Assembly: GCA_014268975.2 (NCBI GenBank)
Contig: CP077096.1
Location: 4,129,501-4,193,500, forward strand
From: Pseudomonas wayambapalatensis
GTDB taxonomy: Bacteria > Pseudomonadota > Gammaproteobacteria > Pseudomonadales > Pseudomonadaceae
Reading direction: 5' to 3'
DNA length: 64,000 nucleotides
Shown one piece after another: positions 35,708 to 43,909 of this stretch. Position 1 is the first letter of the stretch; the number at the start of each line of letters is the position of its first letter. The notes under the pieces were generated by a model. That model was given only the letters and a program-made list of their open reading frames with translations. It searched no databases and was not told the DNA's origin. The position numbers and the translations under genes are program-made.

Positions 35708-37087
35708 ATGGCCTTGGACATCATTGTTGTACTGATCTACGCCGCTGGCATGCTCGGGCTTGGCTGGTACGGCATGCGGCGGGCGAAAACCCACGAAGAC
35801 TACCTGGTCGCCGGACGCAATCTCGGCCCGACCCTCTACATGGGCACCATGGCCACCACCGTGCTCGGTGGTGCATCCACCGTCGGCACCGTGCGCCTGG
35901 GCTATGTCCACGGCATTTCCGGTTTCTGGCTGTGCGCGGCCCTGGGCCTGGGCATCATCGCCCTGAACCTGTTCCTCGCCAAACCGCTGCTGCGCCTGCG
36001 CATCTTCACCGTGACCCAGGTCCTGGAGCGCCGCTACAACCCGATGGCGCGCCAGGCCAGTGCAGTGATCATGCTGGCCTACGCGCTGATGATCGGCGTG
36101 GTCTCCACGCTGGCCATGGGCACCGTGCTGCAAGTGCTGCTCGATGTGCCGTTCTGGATGGCCTTGCTGTTCGGCGGTGGCGTGGTGGTGGTCTACTCGA
36201 CCATCGGCGGCATGTGGTCGCTGACCCTCACCGACATCGTGCAGTTCGTCATCAAGACCGTGGGCCTGATGTTCATCCTCCTGCCGGTGTGCCTGTACAA
36301 GGCCGGTGGCTGGGATGCACTGGTGGCCAAGCTGCCGGCGGCGAGCTTCCAGCTCACCACCATCGGCTGGGATACCATCATCACCTACTTCCTGATCTAC
36401 TTCTTCGGCATCCTGATCGGCCAGGACATCTGGCAGCGCGTGTTCACCGCACGTGACGAGAAGGTCTGCCAGCGCGCCGGCACCGCCGCAGGCGTGTACT
36501 GCGTGATCTACGGCCTGGCCTGTGCCCTGATCGGCATGGCCGCCCATGTGCTGATGCCTGACCTGGCCAACCCGAACAACGCCTTCGCCGAGATGATCAA
36601 GACCACCCTGCCCGACGGCATCCGTGGCCTGCTGATGGCGGCGGCACTGGCGGCGATGATGTCGACCGCAAGCGCCGGCCTGCTGGCGGCGTCCACCACC
36701 CTGACCGAAGACCTGCTGCCCAAGCTGCGTGGCGGCAAGCGCTCGAGCCTGGGCGTGAACCGCCTGTTCACCCTGCTCACTGGCGTGGCCGTGCTGGTGA
36801 TCGCCCTGGCGGTGAACGATGTGATCAGTGCCCTCACCCTGGCCTACAACCTGCTGGTCGGTGGCATGCTGATCCCGCTGATCGGGGCGATCTTCTGGAA
36901 ACGCGCCACCACTCCAGGCGCAATCGCCAGCATGTCGCTGGGCTTTGCCACCGCGCTGTTCTTCATGTTCAAGGACGGCCTGGATGCCAACTCACCGATC
37001 TACTACAGCCTGGCGGTGGGCCTGGTGAGCTTCATCGTGGTCAGCCTGATGTCGCGTAAACCGACGGCTGCGGTGAACCTGGCCTGA
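35708..37087 (+). CDS. Sodium:solute symporter (SSS family)
   Basis: This 459-residue protein has about 13 hydrophobic helices and SSS landmarks: EDYLVAGRNLGPTLYMGTMAATTVLGGAS near the N terminus and DIVQFVIKTVGLMFILLP in the middle (slight paraphrase of spacing; both stretches are in this order). Its position 141 bp after the gbuA-like gene matches the P. aeruginosa gbu region and suggests import of a guanidino acid or related amino acid, which is inference. A GGACGC/GCGTCC hairpin (35648-35666) lies in the gap between the two genes. ATG 35708 has CGGAGA 7 nt upstream. Confidence 0.87.
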   Translation: MALDIIVVLIYAAGMLGLGWYGMRRAKTHEDYLVAGRNLGPTLYMGTMATTVLGGASTVGTVRLGYVHGISGFWLCAALGLGIIALNLFLAKPLLRLRIFTVTQVLERRYNPMARQASAVIMLAYALMIGVVSTLAMGTVLQVLLDVPFWMALLFGGGVVVVYSTIGGMWSLTLTDIVQFVIKTVGLMFILLPVCLYKAGGWDALVAKLPAASFQLTTIGWDTIITYFLIYFFGILIGQDIWQRVFTARDEKVCQRAGTAAGVYCVIYGLACALIGMAAHVLMPDLANPNNAFAEMIKTTLPDGIRGLLMAAALAAMMSTASAGLLAASTTLTEDLLPKLRGGKRSSLGVNRLFTLLTGVAVLVIALAVNDVISALTLAYNLLVGGMLIPLIGAIFWKRATTPGAIASMSLGFATALFFMFKDGLDANSPIYYSLAVGLVSFIVVSLMSRKPTAAVNLA

Positions 37088-37138
37088 TTCCAGGGCAGAA
37101 ATTCTCCGGACCTGCCCGCCCCTACCCTGTGGAAGCAG

Positions 37139-37196
37139 CTGTCTTGTTCAAAATCTAAAGGTCAGCCCAATCCCTGTGGGAGCGGGCTGGTCCCGC
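37139..37196. repeat. REP sequence with extended flank (copy 1)
   Basis: The REP core GTGGGAGCGGGCTGGTCCC is preceded by about 35 bp that recur almost unchanged upstream of the REP at 39745 (shared start CTGTCTTG, then TCAAAATCTAAAG, then CAGCCCAATCCC). The extended similarity means the flank is part of the mobile or duplicated unit, not just the REP core. Confidence 0.75.
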
Positions 37197-37262
37197 GATC
37201 AGCGGCGAAGCCGGTGCCATGCACTACGAAAGCCACACCACAGATCCCCCTTGCAAAAACGC

Positions 37263-37302
37263 AAAAGGCCGCCGCATCCCCCAAGGATGCAGCGGCCTTT
37301 TT
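37263..37302. terminator. Bidirectional rho-independent terminator downstream of the 42-residue ORF
   Basis: AAAAGGCCGC (37263-37272) pairs with GCGGCCTTTT (37292-37301), and the inner GCATCC pairs with GGATGC, giving a long two-part stem with A/T tracts on both sides. It ends the small minus-strand gene and could also stop read-through from the symporter. Confidence 0.88.
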
Positions 37303-37312
37303 CCTGCGCTAA

Positions 37313-37441
37313 TCAGCGCCGACGCGGCTGGCGCTTGCGCTGTTCTTCGTCGGTGGGGATCGGTACCGGTTGCAATGGCGGTGGTACCAGGCCAAGGGCG
37401 ACGGCAAGGTCGTGGAGCCAGTTGTACATGCGCTTGTTCAT
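37313..37441 (-). CDS. 42-residue conserved-looking small protein (PA1414-like locus)
   Basis: The minus strand encodes a 42-residue protein starting MNKRMYNWLHDLAVALGLVP, followed by a Pro-rich stretch (PPPLQPVPIP) and a basic tail ending RRR. An excellent AAGGGG site lies 8 nt before ATG 37441, and a strong terminator follows 11 nt after the stop. The location next to a gbuA/symporter region matches P. aeruginosa PA1414, a tiny ORF at a low-oxygen, Anr-induced locus whose transcript yields the SicX sRNA. An Anr-like box lies 115-128 nt upstream. Orthology rests on synteny and small size and has not been aligned. The N-terminal part may form a short amphipathic or membrane-associated helix. 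Confidence 0.7.
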   Translation of the reverse strand: MNKRMYNWLHDLAVALGLVPPPLQPVPIPTDEEQRKRQPRRR

Positions 37442-37555
37442 AGTGCCCCCTTCACGGGTCAGCCTTGCGGCAAATCAGTCCTGCGATGCTTCATACAGAT
37501 CATAGTCCCATGTTCTGTATATCGCCTGCGTCTAAACTTACAGATATGGGCGATT

Positions 37556-37569
37556 TTGCCGCAGATCAA
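37556..37569 (-). promoter_or_regulatory. Anr/FNR-like box upstream of the 42-residue ORF
   Basis: The minus strand reads TTGATCTGCGGCAA, matching 8 of the 10 fixed positions of TTGAT-N4-ATCAA. It overlaps the 3' end of the upstream LysR gene. The -10 element expected 22 nt downstream is weak. Oxygen control is inferred. Confidence 0.4.
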
Positions 37570-38459
37570 GCGGAAACGCCGTACTCCGACAGCCGGTTTA
37601 CTGTTTCACCTTGTTGCAGGTCGATCCAGGCCTGCAAATTCGCCCCGCACATGCCCTGGCGCCACATCAACCAAGTCTCGGCATGATCGAACGGCGCCTG
37701 CAGCGGATGCGCGCTGACCCGCTCGCGCCCCGGCAGGCTGTCGAGCATCGAACGCGACATCATCGCCACCCCGGCACCGGCGATCACACATGCCAGCATG
37801 CCCTGGTACGACTCGATCTCCATCACCCGCCCCATGGGCGTGTGGTCGTGCGCGTACCAAGCCTCCAGACGCATGCGGTAGGCACACCCCTGACGGAACG
37901 TGAATACCGAACGCCCGGCCACATCACGCGCGCTGTGCACAGGGGGGTGCTCGGGGCTGGTGATCAGCACCAGTTGCTCCTCGCACAAGGGCACGCCATC
38001 AAGCCCGGCCAGCCCCGGCGGGCCATCCACCAGGGCGGCGTCCAGGCGGCGCTCGAGCAGGCCCTGCAACAGCTCGCCGCTGGGCGCGGCCTGCACCTGC
38101 AGGTTCACTGCCGGGTACGCCTGGTGATAACGCGCCAGCAACGCCGGGAGCTGGATTGCCGCCGTGCTGTACATGGTGCCGAGGGTGAAGTCCCCTGCCG
38201 GCTGGCCACCCTGTACCGCCGCCATGGCTTCATCGCGCAGCGCCGCAAGACGGTTGGCGTAATCCAGCAGTACCTTGCCTGCCGGCGACAACTGCAGACG
38301 CTGACGCTCACGCAGGAACAACTCGACCCCCAGTTGCTCTTCGAGCTGACGCAGGCGCGTCGACAGGTTCGAGGGCACCCGGTGCAGGCGCTCGGCGGCC
38401 CGGGTCACCGACCCCTCCTCGGCGACCGCCTGGAAAATCCGCAGTTGGCTGAAGTCCAT
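37566..38459 (-). CDS. LysR-family transcriptional regulator (PtrR/YbeF-type)
   Basis: This 297-residue LTTR has the usual N-terminal helix-turn-helix (LRIFQAVAEEGSVTRAAERLHRVPSNLSTRLRQLEEQLG) and an effector domain with GTMYSTAAIQLPALLARYHQAYPAV at its opening. It is divergent from an MFS exporter across 106 bp that contains an LTTR-type palindrome, so it probably controls that exporter. ATG 38459 has GGAG 9 nt upstream; an in-frame TTG at 38471 lies inside that site and is unlikely. The co-inducer is unknown. Confidence 0.87.
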   Translation of the reverse strand: MDFSQLRIFQAVAEEGSVTRAAERLHRVPSNLSTRLRQLEEQLGVELFLRERQRLQLSPAGKVLLDYANRLAALRDEAMAAVQGGQPAGDFTLGTMYSTAAIQLPALLARYHQAYPAVNLQVQAAPSGELLQGLLERRLDAALVDGPPGLAGLDGVPLCEEQLVLITSPEHPPVHSARDVAGRSVFTFRQGCAYRMRLEAWYAHDHTPMGRVMEIESYQGMLACVIAGAGVAMMSRSMLDSLPGRERVSAHPLQAPFDHAETWLMWRQGMCGANLQAWIDLQQGETVNRLSEYGVSA

Positions 38460-38495
38460 TGCATTCTCCAAAACAGAACAACTTGATCATCATTA

Positions 38496-38510
38496 TTCAA
38501 TTTTATTGAA
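38496..38510. promoter_or_regulatory. LTTR box TTCAAT-N3-ATTGAA
   Basis: TTCAATTTTATTGAA has perfect 6-bp arms and fits T-N11-A. It sits between the divergent LysR and MFS genes, 37 bp from the LysR start and 55 bp from the MFS start, as expected for an LTTR recognition site controlling both. Confidence 0.6.
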
Positions 38511-38565
38511 AGTCAAGATTCCCTACCCTGCCATCCATCGCTTATCACTGCGCAGGAGTTTTCCC

Positions 38566-39738
38566 ATGTCGCCCTTACTGCAACTGCTGGCCAGTGCCGT
38601 CGCACTGATGATGGCCATGGGCATCGGCCGCTTCGCACTGACCCCACAAATGCCCCGCCTGATTGCCGAAGGCCAGTTCGACCTGACCGCAGGCGGCCTG
38701 GTGGCCGCAGCCAATTATCTCGGCTATTTCATCGGCGCCGTGGACGGCATGTTCGCTCGCCACCCGCACCAGGTGCGCCTGCGCCTGCATGCCGGGCTGT
38801 GGCTGTGCGTGCTGCTGACCCTGGCCTCCTGGGCTGCCAACGGATTCTGGAGCCACCTGCTGCTGCGCTTCGGCACCGGTGTGGCAAGCGCCTGGGCATT
38901 GGTGATGCTGACCAGCCTCAGCCAGCACGTGGCCAGCAGCCATGGTCGGGCGCGACTCGGCGCATTGGTGTTCGCAGGCCCCGGCGTGGGGATCGCCATC
39001 ACCGGCTTCCTGGCACTGGGCGCGCACCTGCTCAGCCTCGATTCGGCCGCGTTGTGGCTGATGTACTCGGTGGCCGCGCTGGTGATGCTGCTGGCTGTGC
39101 TGCCGTGGCTGCCCCGCGCCCACCTGCTGACACCCGCGACCAGCACCGCAGCGGTACAGGCTCATCCACACCAGCGCGGCATCGCTCGCCTGGCGGTGGT
39201 CTATGCGCTGTACGGCATCGGCTACATCCTGCCGGCCACCTTTCTGTCGCAGATGGCCAGCCAGCAATTCCAGGGGCAGTGGCTTGCCGACCTGTTCTGG
39301 CCCGGCTTCGGCCTGGCTGCGGCGCTTGGCGTAGTGATCGTCAGCCTGCGCGGCCCGGGTCGCACCAGCGTCTGGCTGACCACCACACTCTGGCTGCAAG
39401 CCTTGGGCGTGCTGGCCTGCCTGCTGGGCGGCGGTATCGGACTGGGGCTCGGGGTACTGCTGTGCGGTGCGCCGTTCCTGGCCTGCATGCAGTTGGTGAT
39501 GCAGCGTTCGCGAGAGCTCGCGCCCCACGCCACACAACGCAACGCCGGCCTGCTGACCGCCTGCTTCGCCCTCGGCCAACTCAGCGGACCCTTGCTGGCC
39601 GCGCTGAGCAACCACTTCAGCGGCGGGCTGCAACCCGCACTGTTGCTGGCGGCTGCGGGGCTGGGGGTCGCCGGGTTGCTGGTGGCGACAAGCAGATCGG
39701 ATCAACGCGCCGCCGAGCAACTGGCGACCAGCGTGTAG
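38566..39738 (+). CDS. YbfB/YjiJ-family MFS transporter
   Basis: This 390-residue protein has 12 predicted helices and the family's early GIGRFALTPQMPRLIAEGQF block, followed by AANYLGYFIGAV. YbfB/YjiJ members are MFS permeases of uncertain substrate, often next to LysR regulators. ATG 38566 has AGGAG 9 nt upstream. The divergent LysR gene and shared palindrome suggest effector-induced expression. A REPIN-like element follows. Confidence 0.87.
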   Translation: MSPLLQLLASAVALMMAMGIGRFALTPQMPRLIAEGQFDLTAGGLVAAANYLGYFIGAVDGMFARHPHQVRLRLHAGLWLCVLLTLASWAANGFWSHLLLRFGTGVASAWALVMLTSLSQHVASSHGRARLGALVFAGPGVGIAITGFLALGAHLLSLDSAALWLMYSVAALVMLLAVLPWLPRAHLLTPATSTAAVQAHPHQRGIARLAVVYALYGIGYILPATFLSQMASQQFQGQWLADLFWPGFGLAAALGVVIVSLRGPGRTSVWLTTTLWLQALGVLACLLGGGIGLGLGVLLCGAPFLACMQLVMQRSRELAPHATQRNAGLLTACFALGQLSGPLLAALSNHFSGGLQPALLLAAAGLGVAGLLVATSRSDQRAAEQLATSV

Positions 39739-39744
39739 GAACAA

Positions 39745-39869
39745 CTGTCTTGCTCAAAATCTAAAGACCAGCCCAATCCCTGTGGGAGCGGGCTTGCCCG
39801 CGAACACGGGCGTAGCCCGTGCCAGGCAGCGCGATATCTTCTTCGCGGGCAAGCCCGCTCCTACAGGGT
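39745..39869. repeat. REPIN with extended left flank (copy 2)
   Basis: Inverted REP cores lie at 39778-39804 (TGTGGGAGCGGGCTTGCCCG within) and 39843-39869 (its reverse), with a spacer that contains a CACGGGC/GCCCGTG hairpin. The 35 bp to the left (from 39745) repeats the flank of the REP at 37139. It fills the gap between the convergent MFS and DUF3077 genes. Confidence 0.85.
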
Positions 39870-39898
39870 CGAGGCGGTTTCGTAGCCGGGCTGTGGCC

Positions 39899-40144
39899 TC
39901 AATGCACCGAGTTACGCCCAACCTCCAGGTCGTTCAACAACGCCTTGGCCATCGCGCTCAGGTAGTGCAGTGCGGTGATGCTCACCGGGTTCACCTGCTC
40001 CTGCTCGCTCAACTCCCGGACACAGCCAAGGATCACCGACACTTCTTCCAGCACCCGCTCGAAAGGAATGCCAGGCTGTACGCGGTACATGTCCAGGAAA
40101 GTCGCCACACCAGCGGTGGTGTAGCCATTGGATAGATCAGTCAT
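39899..40144 (-). CDS. DUF3077-family small protein
   Basis: This 81-residue protein matches the DUF3077 family, which is common and multi-copy in Pseudomonas: it begins MTDLSNGYTTAGVATFLDMY, carries an IPFERVLEEVSVILGCVREL segment and ends with a YLSAMAKALLNDLEVGRNS-type helix. Function is unknown. ATG 40144 has AGGAG 9 nt upstream and overlaps the stop of a 25-residue ORF, so translation is probably coupled. A remnant of a second DUF3077 gene lies at 43662-43724. Confidence 0.72.
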   Translation of the reverse strand: MTDLSNGYTTAGVATFLDMYRVQPGIPFERVLEEVSVILGCVRELSEQEQVNPVSITALHYLSAMAKALLNDLEVGRNSVH

Positions 40145-40214
40145 GGTCACGTCTCCTCACTGTGGTGTGGGGAACGTGCGTAAGGCGGGGTGGATCGGGG
40201 ACGAGCTTTTTCAT
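40137..40214 (-). CDS. 25-residue ORF translationally coupled to the DUF3077 gene
   Basis: Starting at ATG 40214 with GGGAG 7 nt upstream, this ORF begins MKKLVPDPPRLTHVP and ends at 40137, overlapping the DUF3077 start codon. The good ribosome site and overlap suggest it is translated and helps drive the downstream gene. I recall the MKKLVPDPP start from other pseudomonad small genes but could not check. It may be a leader rather than a functional peptide. Confidence 0.5.
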   Translation of the reverse strand: MKKLVPDPPRLTHVPHTTVRRRDHD

Positions 40215-40541
40215 GGCATGACTCCCATCGTGAAAAACAGGAACTGCCACTCGCTCGTTCTCACAGGATTGGGTGGCAGTCGTACGCGGGGTGAGAACCC
40301 GGCCACGATAGGGGAACCGGTCAGGACGAACCTGCCCGCGCACGGCTGCCATAGCAGAGCGGACGCTATCGTGATTAGGGTTCTCACACCCTGTCGTTTG
40401 GACGACCCGGCGAAGTTATCCCTGACGCATTTCCACGACAATTAAGACGCTTCCGCAAGCCGCGTAGGATAGATCCTAACGACTCAAAACCTGAAACCGG
40501 CGCCCGAGAATTAGGAAAAATCAGACACGCTACAGCCCGCC
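40215..40541 (-). other. Structured 5' leader region upstream of the DUF3077 pair (no gene)
   Basis: No coding sequence is supported. Three nested perfect inverted pairs are visible: GTGAGAACCC (40291-40300) with GGGTTCTCAC (40378-40387), CACGATAG (40304-40311) with CTATCGTG (40366-40373), and ACTGCCAC (40243-40250) with GTGGCAGT (40273-40280). Together they predict a long two-hairpin RNA ahead of the small ORF. A longer open frame through part of it is probably spurious. The remaining 40388-40541 shows nothing clear. Confidence 0.5.
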
Positions 40542-41468
40542 TTACCCCACCACCCGGCGCAACTGCCGCCGCACCCAAGGCTCGGCACTCACCAGCACCA
40601 CACCACCGAGCACCATCACCGCCCCCACCACGAAGTTCACGCTCAGCGGCTCATCCAGCAACAGCACCCCGAACGTCACCCCGAACAACGGCGTGATGAA
40701 CGAAAACACCGCCAGGTTCGACGCCAGGTACTGGCGCAGCAACCAGAACCAGGTCAGGTAACTGAAGAACGACACCACCAACCCCTGGAACAGCACGCTG
40801 CCCAGTGCCAACGGCGTGAACGACACCGCACCGATCTGCCCGCTGAACAACGCCATCAGCAGCAAGCCGACGAAGCCCACCATCAACTGGTAGAACAGCG
40901 TCAAGGTCGCCGGCGCCTCCGATAGCCGCGAAGCCCGCACCACCACCGTGGTCGCACCCCACATCAGCCCCGCCAGCACCGCCATGGCATCGCCGAGCAG
41001 CACCCGCCCATCGAGTTGATCCAGCGACAGCCCGCCCGCAAAGGCCAGGGCGATCCCGGCAAACGCCAGCGCAATCCCCAGCCACTGCAACAAACGCAGG
41101 CGCTCGCTGGGCAACATGAAGTGCAGCCCCAGCGCGGTGAACACTGGGGCCGTATAGAGAAATACCGACATATGCGCCGCCGAGGTCAGCTTCAGCCCCT
41201 CGGCGATGAACAGAAACTCCAGCCCGAACAACGCCCCGGCCAGCAAACCCGCGCGCCAGGTGCTGCCCAACTGCGCCCAACCGCCCCGCCAGCACATCAG
41301 CAGCCCGACCAGCACCGCAGCGATACCGGAACGAAACGCCGCCTGCATCACTGGCGCGATATCGACGGCGGCCCATTTGATCATCACCTGCTGGGAGCCC
41401 CAGATCAGGCACAGCCCCAGCATCACCTGCAGGGCAAAGGCGTCGGTGTTCTTGCGGGCCACGCTCAT
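40542..41468 (-). CDS. EamA/DMT-superfamily permease
   Basis: This 308-residue protein has ten predicted helices in two EamA repeats (start ALQVMLGLCLIWGSQQVMIKWA; second repeat GDAMAVLAGLMWGATTVVVRAS; ending LLDEPLSVNFVVGAVMVLGGVVLVS). The family exports small metabolites such as amino acids. ATG 41468 is the only good start. The neighbours give no hint of substrate. Confidence 0.87.
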   Translation of the reverse strand: MSVARKNTDAFALQVMLGLCLIWGSQQVMIKWAAVDIAPVMQAAFRSGIAAVLVGLLMCWRGGWAQLGSTWRAGLLAGALFGLEFLFIAEGLKLTSAAHMSVFLYTAPVFTALGLHFMLPSERLRLLQWLGIALAFAGIALAFAGGLSLDQLDGRVLLGDAMAVLAGLMWGATTVVVRASRLSEAPATLTLFYQLMVGFVGLLLMALFSGQIGAVSFTPLALGSVLFQGLVVSFFSYLTWFWLLRQYLASNLAVFSFITPLFGVTFGVLLLDEPLSVNFVVGAVMVLGGVVLVSAEPWVRRQLRRVVG

Positions 41469-41566
41469 GGGCGGGCCTCGTGTCGGGTCAGGGGCATGGC
41501 AACGCTCGGCAGTCAGAAAATGGATCCATTACCGATTATCGGCGCGCCCGCCCCGCCGATACCAGC

Positions 41567-41971
41567 CTAAATCGCGCCCGGTGTGATCTGCGGCTTGCTC
41601 GAGACCTGATCGAAGGTGGACTCATTCAGCGCATCTGCCTGCTGATCCAGCTTCAAGCGTGGGCTGTCCGCTCCTGGAATCGCGCTGTCGATGAGGCTGA
41701 GCAGGCGCGAGCCGCGCTCGGTGAGCACGAAGTTTTCACCGTTGCCGCCATCCTCTTCAGGCCGGCTTTCGATGAATCCGCGCTGGAACAGCAGCTTTTC
41801 GTATTCACAGGCGCGGGTTTTCAGCTGATCCAGATCGCCCACCGGCTGGCCTTTGGCGGCCATCGCCGCAGCATGCTGCTCGGCGTAGGGGCGTGGCGTG
41901 AAGCTTTGACCTGCGCCGTTCTGCACCTCGTGCAGCAAGCGTTCGATCAGGTCCCAGTCGTAGGTGCTCAT
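41567..41971 (-). CDS. Hypothetical protein, DUF2513-like winged-helix
   Basis: This 134-residue protein begins MSTYDWDLIERLLHEVQNGAG, resembling the start of DUF2513 proteins (a predicted winged-helix family found around phages and mobile DNA). A middle segment (EYEKLLFQRGFIESRP and NFVLTERGSRLLSLID) fits a helix-wing arrangement. ATG 41971 is chosen; the frame continues to 42010 without conserved sequence. It sits between chromosomal genes and a broken IS66 element. The family assignment is tentative. Confidence 0.55.
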   Translation of the reverse strand: MSTYDWDLIERLLHEVQNGAGQSFTPRPYAEQHAAAMAAKGQPVGDLDQLKTRACEYEKLLFQRGFIESRPEEDGGNGENFVLTERGSRLLSLIDSAIPGADSPRLKLDQQADALNESTFDQVSSKPQITPGAI

Positions 41972-42217
41972 GGCAGTGGCCTCTTGCTGTGGACGGTGGG
42001 TACACAGCATGGGACCGGAGGCGTTGGAGGTCCGTTCAAATCATTGACAGTACACGGTTGGAACCGGCTCGGGGCCTGCGAACAGGTATCTACGGCACTT
42101 CAAACCTGCTCACGGGTTACAGCTCCCCCGAACTCGAGACAAGTCTTGTCTCCAGAAACCTCAAAACAAATCAACGCGGCTCATCTGAGCTGTGCAGAAT
42201 AGCCGACAGCTGCGCCA

Positions 42218-43614
42218 GCCGCGTTCGGGCGCAAGACCGAGCAGACAGGCGATGCGGCGACGCCACAACTGCCGCTCTTCGACGAGGCAGAAAGCCTGGC
42301 CGAGCCCTTGGATGAGGCCGGCGACGAAGAAGTCGTTGCACCGACCAAGCGCCGTGGCAAACGTAAGCCACTGCCGGCTGATTTGCCGCGTATCGAAGTT
42401 GTCCACGAACTGTCCGAGCATGAACTGACCTGCGCTTGCGGCTGCCGCAAACATGCCATCGGAGAAGAAGTCAGCGAACAGCTTGAAATCGTCCCGATGC
42501 AGATTCGCGTCATCAAGCATGTGCGCAAGGTATACAGCTGCCGGGACTGCGAGTCAGCGCCCGTGACGGCAGGCAAGCCCGCCCAGGTGATAGAGAAAGC
42601 ATGGCCAGCCCGAGTGTGTTGGCCATGCTGCTGACCACCAAATACGTAGACGGCTTGCCGTTTCACCGCTTCGAAAAAGTGTTGGGGCGTCACGGTATCG
42701 ATATCTCGCGCCAAACCCTGGCACGCTGGGTGATTCAATGCAGCGAGCACTTTCAGCCGCTGCTGAATCTGATGCGCGAAAGCCTGTTGAGCAGTCGGAT
42801 CATCCACTGTGACGAAACACGTGTGCAGGTGTTGAAAGAGCCGGGTCGTGAGCCCAGCAGCCAATCCTGGATGTGGGTACAAACCGGCGGCCCACCTGAT
42901 CGCCCGGTGATCCTTTTCGACTACGCCACCAGCCGAGCGCAGGAGGTGCCGACGCGCCTGTTGGATGGCTATCGCGGCTATGTCATGACCGACGACTACG
43001 CCGGTTACAACGCGCTGGCCGCGCAGGACGGGGTGGAGCGATTGGGCTGCTGGGCGCACGCGCGGCGCAAGTTCGTCGAAGCGCAGAAAGTGCAGCCCAA
43101 GGGCAAAACAGGACGCGCTGACATCGCGTTGAACCTGATCAATAAGCTCTATGGCGTCGAGCGCGACTTGAAGGACCGTGACGACGAAGATCGTAAGGCT
43201 GCCCGCATGGAGCGCAGCCTGCCATTGCTGACTCAGCTGAAAAACTGGGTAGAGAAAACGCAGCCTCAGGTCACGACGCAGAATGCCTTGGGCAAGGCCA
43301 TCGGTTACTTGGCCAGCAACTGGAGCAAATTGGAACGCTACGTCGAGCACGGCTACTTGCCGATGGACAACAACGCAGCCGAGCGTGCGATCCGCCCGTT
43401 TGTCATCGGAAGAAAGAACTGGTTGTTCAGTGACACGCCCAAAGGTGCCACTGCCAGCGCACAACTTTACAGCTTGGTAGAAACGGCCAAAGCCAACGGC
43501 CAAGAACCCTATGCGTGGCTGCGCCACGCACTGGAACGCCTGCCGCAGGCGTCCTCAGTGGAAGACTACGAAGCGCTGTTGCCGTGGAATTGCACACCTC
43601 AAATACATAGCTGA
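42218..43614 (+). pseudogene. IS66 transposase tnpC, 5'-truncated and frameshifted
   Basis: Coding resemblance begins abruptly at FGRKTEQTGDAATPQLPLFD (42224) with no start codon and runs through the zinc-finger-like HELTCACGCRKHAIGEE. The frame breaks near 42598, where the expected GAG AAA GGC ATG GCC reads with one G missing, and resumes at 42601 (MASPSVLAMLLTTKYVDG). It continues to the DDE region (IIHCDETRVQVL, DDYAGYNAL, MDNNAAERAIRP) and the stop at 43614. Truncation plus the 1-nt deletion make it non-functional; programmed frameshifting is not expected for tnpC. Confidence 0.82.
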
Positions 43615-43660
43615 GTGCTCTGCCCATCTTGGGTTGGGTGGGGTTCATGGAGCGCTGACA
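42218..43660 (+). mobile_element. IS66-family insertion sequence remnant
   Basis: The right part of an IS66 element is present: most of the transposase gene, followed by about 45 bp of noncoding sequence ending near GGAGCGCTGAC (43650-43660), which resembles an IS66 right terminal repeat. The left end, tnpA and tnpB and the first about 80 codons of tnpC are missing. The right junction abuts a DUF3077 gene remnant. The 200 bp to the left hold no recognisable gene. Confidence 0.75.
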
Positions 43661-43661
43661 C

Positions 43662-43724
43662 CTCAGCGCCCTGGCCAAGGCGTTGTTGAATGATCTTGAA
43701 GTCAGCCGCAACGCTGGCGACTGA
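43662..43724 (+). pseudogene. C-terminal remnant of a second DUF3077 gene
   Basis: 21 codons read LSALAKALLNDLEVSRNAGD then a stop, closely matching the C terminus of the intact DUF3077 protein encoded at 39899-40144 (LSAMAKALLNDLEVGRN). The remainder is missing to the left, where the IS66 remnant begins, so the IS insertion and later deletion probably removed it. Confidence 0.7.
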
Positions 43725-43768
43725 GACCAGGCCAATCGCCTCGATGCCATCCGGCATCGAAGGCGCTA

Positions 43769-43909
43769 GGGTCTGTATGAAAAGTCTTGAGACGAAGTTC
43801 AGGCAAGGCGAAAACAGCCGAGGAAGCGGAGTTTACGGGTTGTAAATGAGCATTCCGAGGCTGTTTTCAACGCAGCATCACCGAGTATCAAGGCTTTTCG
43901 TACAGAGCC
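43769..43909. mobile_element. MITE-like element with terminal inverted repeats
   Basis: A 141-bp element starts GGGTCTGTATGAAAAGTC and ends with the near-reverse complement ACTTTTCGTACAGAGCC-like sequence (about 20 of 23 terminal bases match). It is flanked by TA on both sides (43767-43768 and 43910-43911), a possible target duplication. An inner inverted repeat centres on GAAAACAGCC and GGCTGTTTTC. It has no coding capacity and was probably mobilised by an IS5- or IS630-type transposase. It inserted exactly at the stop codon of the adjacent immunity gene. Confidence 0.65.

Noticed and set aside
40137..40352. 71-codon ORF covering the leader of the DUF3077 gene
   Set aside because: Its first 46 codons lie in the inverted-repeat leader and its own start lacks a ribosome site, while the internal ATG 40214 has a good one. 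I kept only the 25-codon ORF.
42590..42610. Programmed frameshift in the IS66 transposase
   Set aside because: IS66 tnpC is normally one frame, there is no slippery sequence, and the 5' end is missing as well; a simple 1-nt deletion explains it.
43741..43760. Perfect hairpin TCGATGCC/GGCATCGA as a terminator
   Set aside because: No T-tract follows on either strand and no functional gene ends there.
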